Source: Streptomyces sp. NBC_00683
Lineage (GTDB): Bacteria > Actinomycetota > Actinomycetes > Streptomycetales > Streptomycetaceae
Length of the DNA stretch: 64,000 bases
Direction: 5' to 3'
NCBI RefSeq assembly: GCF_036226745.1
Contig: NZ_CP109013.1
Span: forward strand, 6,758,001 to 6,822,000
How positions within the stretch are numbered: the stretch's first letter is position 1; each line of letters opens with the position of its first letter. The position numbers and the translations under genes were made by a program. Of the stretch, positions 16,065-23,200 are shown in pieces. Below the pieces are notes generated by a model. The model was not told where the DNA came from. It was given only the letters and a program-made list of their open reading frames with translations, and did no database searches.

Positions 16065-18617
16065 TCACACCCTCCGGGCCAGGTCCAGGGCTGCCGTGTG
16101 GATGAACCAGTCCAGTGCCTCGCAGATCGCCTCGCTGTGCTTGGCGAAGACAGCGAGCGGGAACGAGGGACGCAGCTCCAGCTTGGCCTCGGAGAGGTCG
16201 ATGCCGTCGATCTTGTTGAGTCGCTGCAGCAGCTCGCGTCGCTGTTCTGTGTCATCGAACGGGGCACGGTCCTTGAGGTACTGGAAGACGACCTCGACCG
16301 TTCCGCTGACCGGGTAGAGGCCGAGCGGCCAGATCAGGTGGGGGTGAGTGCTCGTACCGGCGTCGAGCATGGGGAAGCAGCTCGTCTCCTCGTGGCGCCC
16401 GTAAGTGAGATAGCCGCCTTGGTGACGCCAGAAGTCGAGGGTCGTAGTCACTCCGGCCGAGGCCTCCGGCCAGTGCTCCTGCAACTGGCTGCGGAAACGC
16501 CCGGCCGCCTCGGTGTTCTCGCCGTCCGGCAGAGGATCGTGCGCGGTCTGCTGGGTGACGTCCTTGCCCAGCAGCGTCGCCAGTTCGGCGGCTGTCAGGC
16601 GCTGGGACGTGTGGGCGCGGCCGTAACGGTCGAATCGGATGCCCTCGCTTTCGAGCACGTCCTGGGGCGGCAGCCGGTCGCTGCCTTCTGCCCAGCGGAA
16701 TCCGGCCGAGACTTTGCCCTCGGAACTCAGCACGCGATAGGCGCCGATCACCGTGGGATTGGCCGACAGATAGGCCCCGACAGGTACCGGATGGCTGCCG
16801 ATGAGCTCGGCGACATCGCCGTACGCCGTCCACGTTCCGCTGGGCATCGCGACCAGTGCCGCCCGCAGCTCCGTCCAGCTCGACGACTCCTCACCGACTG
16901 AACGGAATCCGCCGATCGGGCCGGGCCACAGCTCCACGGCACGCTCCCAGAGGTGGTCGGCGCGGGCCATGATCTCCGCCTTGCCCCAGCGCTTCGACGA
17001 GGCGATCTCCTGATTCATCCGCAGCGCGCTGGCGTCGAGGATCTGCTGCTTGCGCTGGAAGGGGTGGTTGGAGAGTTTGGAGTTGTCGCCTGTCAGGGTC
17101 AGGTTGCCGAGGGTATGGACCAGCAGGTCGTGCAGCTCCTGAGGAGACTGGCCCTCCTCCGTCTCGTCGGAGAGAAGGTCGAACCACGCCTGCGCCGGCC
17201 GCTGGGGGAGGACATGCTCGACCGTGAGTGACGCTTTGGCGAAGTCGACTGGCTCGGTGGGGGAGTAGCTCTCCTCCAGGCGGCGCAGGATGTAACTGCG
17301 CTGCAGGGGGCGTCCGCCCCAGTAGAAGGGCTTGCTGCGGACCGCTGCCCGCAGCTCTTCGTCGCTCGGCCACCGGCGGCGCTTCCCCGACAGGAAGCGC
17401 CGGACCGCCTCGGCCGCGGGACGGTCGGTCTCCAGGTCTTTCGGAGCTTCCATGAAGATGCGGTTGATCCCGGCCGTCGGTGTCTGGCAGATGAGGCGCC
17501 TGGCCAGATAGGACTCGACGTATCGCAGGGCTTCCGCCGCGTCCTCCGGGGTCGTGGCGCCCGAGTCGACGAGGTCCAGCAAATGCAGAGCCAGGGGGTA
17601 GTGCGTCTGCCCGCCCCACGCGACCAGGCGTTCCAGGGCTGAGCGCAGGGGCGTCGACCGCTCGCGGGTGGGGTCGACGATGCGGAGGAATCGCTGGGCG
17701 CGCTCCGACAGTTGGGCGATCTCGTGCTGCAGTGCCTTCTCGTCACCCGCGAGCGGCTGCAACCGCTTCTGCTGTTCGCGGTAGATCTCGCTCTGTTTCG
17801 TCTTGTAGTGACCGCGTACGACCAGGTCGAGCCAGACCAACAGCTCCAGGTTCTTGGGGCCGAGGCTCTGCTGCATGGGCAGCCACAGCTCCTGGTAGAC
17901 CCGCTCGCCGCGCTGGGGCAGCAGCATGAAGACATAGTTGCGCAGCAAGTCGCTCTGGCTGAGGCCGACACCGGTGTTGTTGATCGACTCGAAGATCCGG
18001 TACACGTTGTCGCCCGGCTCAGCGGTGATCTCCACGATTGACAGCAGGCCCTTGAGGACGTTCTCCACCGCCTCCAGCCAGCACTTCGAGTCCGCCGCCG
18101 TCACCCGCCCCTCGGATAGGGCTCCGAGGAAGAACCGGTAGGCGAAGCCGATGTTGCCGCCGCCACCTGCCTGAGGGGCAGATCCGACGCACTCGGTGAA
18201 CGCCTGGCGGTCCGCCTGGGTGGGCAGCAGCCGGTAGTGGTTCAGGGCCTCCTGGTACTCGTTGACAAGGATCTGGCGGTGCACCCGCTCGGCGCCCCGG
18301 GGGTCGCCCGAGTCCCTGAGCTGATCGCGGAGCGCGGTGAATGCCAGCATCAGCGTGGTGAGACGCTGCTGGCCATCCACGACCAGCCACTTCTGCACTC
18401 CGCCGGCCTGGATCTGTCCCGGCGCGAGAACGACGGAGCCAAGGAAGTGCGGTGCCGCAGCCTCACCCGCCCGGTGCTGCTCTACGAGCTCGCTCACGTC
18501 CTCCCAGAGCCGCAGAAGCTGATCCCGGCCCCAGCTGTATGTCCGCTGGTAGAGCGGGACCTGGAACTGCTTCTCCCCCTGGATAAGGTTGAGAAAGGTG
18601 ATCTCCTGCGCGCGCAT
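16065..18617 (-). CDS. Single-chain GmrSD-type protein (DUF262 + DUF1524) fused to an alkyltransferase-like domain (850 aa)
   Basis: Residues ~1-110 hold a DUF262 (ParB/Srx-fold, GmrS-like) domain: FQVPLYQRTYSW, then WLVVDGQQRLTTLMLAF (DGQQR, ~81). Residues ~450-530 are DUF1524 (GmrD-like HNH): VEHVLPQRP, then TLGNLTLTGDNSKLSN. GmrSD is a type IV restriction enzyme against phage DNA with modified, for example glucosylated, bases. At ~576-685 there is an MGMT/alkyltransferase-like domain (MPSGTWTAYGDVAELIG, YRVLSSEGKVSAGFRW) in which the PCHR active-site Cys is replaced (GAYR), so it may only bind bases. A final ~140 residues are unrecognised. I chose ATG 18617 because GGAAAGG is six bases upstream; ATG 18623 is also possible. 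The 122-aa gene lies 43 bases upstream. Confidence 0.8.
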   Translation of the reverse strand: MRAQEITFLNLIQGEKQFQVPLYQRTYSWGRDQLLRLWEDVSELVEQHRAGEAAAPHFLGSVVLAPGQIQAGGVQKWLVVDGQQRLTTLMLAFTALRDQLRDSGDPRGAERVHRQILVNEYQEALNHYRLLPTQADRQAFTECVGSAPQAGGGGNIGFAYRFFLGALSEGRVTAADSKCWLEAVENVLKGLLSIVEITAEPGDNVYRIFESINNTGVGLSQSDLLRNYVFMLLPQRGERVYQELWLPMQQSLGPKNLELLVWLDLVVRGHYKTKQSEIYREQQKRLQPLAGDEKALQHEIAQLSERAQRFLRIVDPTRERSTPLRSALERLVAWGGQTHYPLALHLLDLVDSGATTPEDAAEALRYVESYLARRLICQTPTAGINRIFMEAPKDLETDRPAAEAVRRFLSGKRRRWPSDEELRAAVRSKPFYWGGRPLQRSYILRRLEESYSPTEPVDFAKASLTVEHVLPQRPAQAWFDLLSDETEEGQSPQELHDLLVHTLGNLTLTGDNSKLSNHPFQRKQQILDASALRMNQEIASSKRWGKAEIMARADHLWERAVELWPGPIGGFRSVGEESSSWTELRAALVAMPSGTWTAYGDVAELIGSHPVPVGAYLSANPTVIGAYRVLSSEGKVSAGFRWAEGSDRLPPQDVLESEGIRFDRYGRAHTSQRLTAAELATLLGKDVTQQTAHDPLPDGENTEAAGRFRSQLQEHWPEASAGVTTTLDFWRHQGGYLTYGRHEETSCFPMLDAGTSTHPHLIWPLGLYPVSGTVEVVFQYLKDRAPFDDTEQRRELLQRLNKIDGIDLSEAKLELRPSFPLAVFAKHSEAICEALDWFIHTAALDLARRV

Positions 18618-18660
18618 GCGCATCCTTTCCTGCCGTGGACCGGCAGATGTGTCGAGCGCT

Positions 18661-19029
18661 TCAACGTGCCGAGTAGTGCTTCGCCAGGTGCACGAGCTCG
18701 CGTGTCCACAGCTCGGTCTCGTCACCGGAGCGTGAGAAAGGGGCGCGGCGAGCGAGCTGGAAAAAGCCCCCGGACGGCCATGCCGTGGACTTGAGTACGA
18801 CGAGGGCGGACAGCATGGGCAGACACCCATCAGGGCTCTCCCGCAAGGACGCGTCCTCCAGCAGGTAGGACATCGGCCCACGGTGTGCAGGGACATCGTG
18901 TCCCTGCACGTCCAGTTCGGCGCTGAGTGCGCTGTACGTGAGGGGCTCGGCACCGGTGGCAGCACGCGCTTGCAGGATCCGGACCATGACATCCAGGGCC
19001 TGCTCGAACTCCGGCGTGTTCCTCTTCAT
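18661..19029 (-). CDS. Small PxLSALV-module protein, partner of the GmrSD-like gene (122 aa)
   Basis: Nearly the whole protein is one helical module. It has a TYSALSAEL helix, HRGPMSYLLEDAS, the signature PMLSALVVL, a GFFQLARR segment, and an ELWTRELVHLAKHY ending. The same module occurs in both CoiA-like proteins of this window. GGGGAGGG precedes the ATG at 19029. It is the first gene of a two-gene unit with the GmrSD-like protein, 43 bases apart. A protein-protein adaptor or regulatory subunit is the likeliest role, by inference. I recall similar short proteins next to other actinobacterial defence genes, but the family has no function that I know of. Confidence 0.7.
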   Translation of the reverse strand: MKRNTPEFEQALDVMVRILQARAATGAEPLTYSALSAELDVQGHDVPAHRGPMSYLLEDASLRESPDGCLPMLSALVVLKSTAWPSGGFFQLARRAPFSRSGDETELWTRELVHLAKHYSAR

Positions 19030-19134
19030 GCGCCCTCCCCAGGACTACGACTGACACGGTAATGGATCAGAGTGGTGGTGCGTGACGGTTCATGTACGCA
19101 GGGTGCGCTTGCGTCCGCCGAGTGGGTCCCGCGG

Positions 19135-19974
19135 TCATGCACTCGTGCTCGCGCCCACGGTGGCCGAATGGTTCGACACCTTGGGCATCGTCTCGTTGGG
19201 GGAGCGGCGCAGCAGCTTCATGCTGCGGCCCTCGACCCAAGCATTCCAGGACTTGAGGTAGTACAGGAGGTGCTCGCGGGAGTCGTCGCGGCGTCGATGT
19301 GCCTTACCGCTGGCCAGGCTGAGCATCGTGTTGCGCAGGGTGAGACGCGGGTCGCCGGACTCCAGCAGCGCGCCCGTGATGATGCCGTCCCGCCACGCGG
19401 TCTGGTCGATGTCGGGGCGTGTCCCTGTGGTGACGTACCAGCCGATGGTTGCTGCCGTGACAGTGATGCGGCAGGCGCGACTGAGTGCGATGCCGTGCTG
19501 GAGCGCGTCGCGGATGCCGGGGTGCTTGTCCAGCATCACCAGCAGCTGGTCGTTGCTGGTGGTCGACGATCCGCCGCTCCAGGCGGAGTTCGGGACGTGC
19601 AGATAGAGGTGGAGCCCGCGCAAGGCTGCCGCGAGGTGTGTGGCGTTGGTCTCGCCGACGAGTGCGAGCGTGTCCCGGCCGGTGCGCTTGCGGCCGGTGT
19701 CCATGACTGTGAACGCAGTGCGGGGCACCCCGTGTGTGACGGTCAGCGGCACCGCGATACCTGCCTTGGCGATCGCTGCGAGTCGGTGCTGGCCGTCGAT
19801 CAGCACGTCGTCCTCGTCGAAGGCGATGCCCTGGTGCGTGAGCTGCCATTCGCCGCGCTGGATCTGGGCGGCAAGCTGCTGGACGGTGCCCTTGCTGAGG
19901 GGGCGGTTACTGGTGTTGTGCGTGAGCCACTCGACGGCCAACTCGGGAGAGACGTTGAGGATTTCCATGTGCAT
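19135..19974 (-). CDS. ParB/sulfiredoxin-fold protein (279 aa)
   Basis: Residues ~5-65 match the ParB-like N-terminal fold: a NRPLSKGTVQQLAAQI helix, then DEDDVLIDGQHRLAAIAKAG. DGQHR is the conserved motif, shared in spirit with DUF262 proteins. The rest is helical with no HTH or nuclease motif that I recognise. ATG 19974 is chosen because AAAGGGG is about nine bases upstream; longer starts add an Arg-rich stretch. Such proteins are frequent in phages, plasmids and defence loci, where they may hydrolyse NTPs or bind DNA. It is divergent from the large SF1 helicase gene, with motif copy 4 between them. Confidence 0.65.
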   Translation of the reverse strand: MHMEILNVSPELAVEWLTHNTSNRPLSKGTVQQLAAQIQRGEWQLTHQGIAFDEDDVLIDGQHRLAAIAKAGIAVPLTVTHGVPRTAFTVMDTGRKRTGRDTLALVGETNATHLAAALRGLHLYLHVPNSAWSGGSSTTSNDQLLVMLDKHPGIRDALQHGIALSRACRITVTAATIGWYVTTGTRPDIDQTAWRDGIITGALLESGDPRLTLRNTMLSLASGKAHRRRDDSREHLLYYLKSWNAWVEGRSMKLLRRSPNETMPKVSNHSATVGASTSA

Positions 19975-20046
19975 GGTGGTGGCCCCTTTGGGTGAGCGGC
20001 GGCGACGCAAGGCGGCTGATGAGTGCGTGACAAGCTTGCATCGGCA

Positions 20047-20074
20047 TTGTGAACTAAGTCAACCAGTCCATATT
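20047..20074 (+). promoter_or_regulatory. Shared island promoter motif, copy 4
   Basis: TTGTGAACTAAGTCAA at 20047-20062. TTGTGA (20047-20052) is followed by 16 bases and CATATT (20069-20074). It reads toward the 1,941-residue helicase gene, with a leader of about 220 bases. On the other strand the element begins TTGACT, which could equally serve as a -35 for the ParB-like gene, so control may be two-way. Confidence 0.65.
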
Positions 20075-20169
20075 ACTGTTCACGCGCCGCGGGTGTGGAT
20101 TGAGTCGCTGCTGTGAGGCTCTGGTGCACCCGCTCTGCGCCACTTCCCCTGGTACGCTCGCCGCGTGTG

Positions 20170-20180
20170 CTGAGTTCACA
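20170..20180 (-). promoter_or_regulatory. Degenerate reverse half of the island motif
   Basis: Read on the minus strand, TGTGAACTCAG matches ten of eleven bases of the shared core TGTGAACTGAG, then diverges. It faces the ParB-like gene. No good -10 follows it, so it may be an extra operator or chance. Confidence 0.3.
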
Positions 20181-20296
20181 CGTGAAGTGGTGGGGGTGTG
20201 CTGGGGGCGCGTGCAAGACCGGCGCTTCGGGTGGCCGGGGCGGGATTTCACAAGTGGCCACCTTGTCGGCGGCCCTCAGCGGCAGTGGGGTGGCGC

Positions 20297-23200
20297 GTGA
20301 GCCAGAGCGAGAACATGCTGGGTGACGGCATTCAGCCGGTCGGTTCCGTGCATCAGTACGACGACGGGTTGATTGTCCGGGTCGACGATGTCGTGCCGTA
20401 CGAGTTGGTGGACGCCGGTGACTCCCACGGGTACCGGCAGGGTGATGACCTCATCCGTTGCACCCTGTACCTCAGCAACGGAACGGGGCAGCCCATCGAT
20501 ATGGGCGGGATCCGTCTGGCGGTCCGCGGAGGGACGTACGGAAAGTCAGCCCGGCAGGTGCTCGACTACCGGACCGAAACGCTCGATGACGAGTTGGACG
20601 GCACTCTGCGCACGGGGCGGCGGCTCTCGGCGACCTGGGCGTACAGCATTCCGGCCGGAACGGCTGGAGAGCTCGACTTCGAAGTGCAGTTCAGGAGCGG
20701 GGACGCGCGGGAGAGCGTCACCTTCACCACCGCACACCCGTCTCGCCCGGTCGATCCCCGGGTTCCCGCCGCCCGGACGGCACCTACAGCACTGCCCGAC
20801 CAGGCAGTGCTGTTCGGTGACGATCAACGGTCGCTGTTCGACACGGCGGAGCCGGAACCGGACGTTTCCGGTGACTACGTTGTCCGCCCGAGCGCTCCCG
20901 TGAAGATCCCCGCTCTGTCCACGGAAAAGACCGATGCCGCCCGCGTCCGGCAGATCTTCCGCTTCCTTGCCGAAGCCGAGGAGTCCAAGGCCAGGCCCGT
21001 CCGCACTCTCGACGGCGCAGCAGGGGCCGTGTGGTTCGAGGAACTGCCGGACGACCCCGGCGTCGCCGTGATGGTCGACGGGGCGCTGCAGACCGACGAC
21101 CCGGCCTGGCTGACTGTCGCACGGCCGGAGCGTGAGGACGCTCCCCAGCCGAAGCCACTGCTGGCGCCCTGGGTGGACGAAACCCGGATCCGAGACTTCA
21201 AGCAGACCCGTGCACCCCATCTGCGGCGGCGGATCGAACCCGAATTTCCGGACTGGTCACAGGGCATCCCGCTGGAGAAGACGTACCACGAACTGGACGC
21301 GCACCCGAAGCGGGAAAAGATCGAGAAGCTGTATGCGGCGTGGGAGCAGGAGTGGGCCGCCTGGGCGGAGCGGCGCCGGGCGATCGACCCGCTCGTGAAG
21401 CTCTACGACCGGCTCCACAAGATGCACGAGGATGCCGCGAATCTTGGTGAGGCCTACGAACTCGTTGTCGGGTTCGGGCGGTTGACCTGGGAGACGACCT
21501 CCGGCCAGCGCGTGGAACGGCACCTTGTCACCCACCGGGCCACCGTGCAGCTCGACCCGTCGACCGGCACCCTTACGGCTGCCCCTGACCCGAGCGGCGT
21601 CGGCATGGAGCTCGAAGAGGGCATGCTCGACGGCGCACAGCACGTCCCGGGCCCCGTCCGGGAGGAGATCGTGGGTGTCCTCGACGGCGCATCGGATGCC
21701 ACGGACCCCGAACAGCTCGATGCCCTGCACACCGCTCTGCGCAGCTGGGTCAATGCCGCTCACAGTGCCGGAAGCTATACGCCGGCCGTGGAGCGCGTCA
21801 GGCCCCGCAGTCTGGATGTGCCACATGTCGGACTCGCCCCGGCACTCGTACTGCGCGAGCGCAACAGGCGTTCCACCCTTGATGCGCTCAAAGCCATCGC
21901 TCGCCAGATCGACGGCGGCACGCCTCCCACCGAGCTGCTCGGCTACATCGCGGGTCGCGACGGGGCCCTCACGGCAGCCGGCCTCGCGGCGGCCCAGGAC
22001 GGCGGGGCACAGACCGACAGCGGTGAGATGTACTTCGCCCTCCCGGCAAACGAGGAGCAGCGCACCATCGCCGAACGGCTGCGGGCCAACAGGCTCGTCG
22101 TCGTCCAGGGGCCGCCCGGGACCGGCAAGACGCACACCATCGCCAACCTGGTGACCGACCTGTTGGCACAGGGCAAGCGTGTCCTGATCACCAGCCACAC
22201 CCCCCGTGCCCTGCGCGTGCTGCGGGACAAGCTGCCGGAGTCCGTGCGCGACTTGTGTGTCAGCCGCACCGAGGACGGCGCTGCCGCGCAGCGTGAACTG
22301 GAAGCGTCCGTCAGCAAGATCCTGAGCGAATACGCCGGTTACGACCCGAATGCGTCGCAGCGCGAGATCCGGACGCTGCAGGCCCGGCTCACCGCAGCCC
22401 GGTCCGCACAGCAGGCCATGCTGCGCGACCTTGCCGTTCTGCGGCAGCAGGAGACCCACCGCTTCGAGGCGGAGATCGGCGACTACAGCGGGAGTCTCCA
22501 GGAGATCGCCGAGCGACTCGCGGGCGAGGCCGGCACGTACGACTGGATCGGCAAGGTCCCACAGGAACAACCGGCCCTGAGCGCCGAGGACGCATTGCGG
22601 GTTCTGTACACCACCCGTGCCTTCACTCCCCACCACCAGGCCCTCGCTGCCGAGGTGCCCGGCCCCTCCGAGCTGCCGAGCCCCGGTGACTTCGAAGAAG
22701 CCGTCGAGGTCGTGCGCTCCGCAGAGGACGCGCACGCGGCCGTGCGACAGGACGTGCTGAGTCAGCAGTACGACGCGGCTATCCGTAGTCTCGCCGAGGA
22801 CGAGCAGGAACGGGTCTCGGCCGCCCTCGACGCCTTCGCCGGTGCCCGCGTACGGGCCGGGTCGTTGGCTGCCGCAGCCGGTGAGTGGGCCGTCGCCCTG
22901 CTGCGTGAAGTAGGCGCAGGTCAGGACTGGCAGACCCGCAGCAGACACGCCGCCGTGACAGAAGCCCTCGCCACCGCCGACGCCTCGCTCTCGGCCATGG
23001 GTAACGCCATGGTCAGCGGACTGGAGCAGTACGATCCGGTCACCGCGCTCGGCCAGGCCACCGCGCTGCACGACGGACTGAAGCAGGGGCAGAAACTGCG
23101 GGGCTCGCTCGGAATGCGCTCGAAGCTGTCCAAGGCCGTCGGACCGTTCGTGGAGGCCGTCCGTGTCGATGGGAGGGCACCTGAGGACGTCGGCACGACC

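Larger units (their letters stand above)
19975..20296. other. Divergent regulatory region of the ParB-like and SF1 helicase genes
   Basis: The 322-base gap contains motif copy 4 (20047) on the plus strand and a degenerate reverse copy of its core at 20170-20180. No short gene could be supported. Confidence 0.5.
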
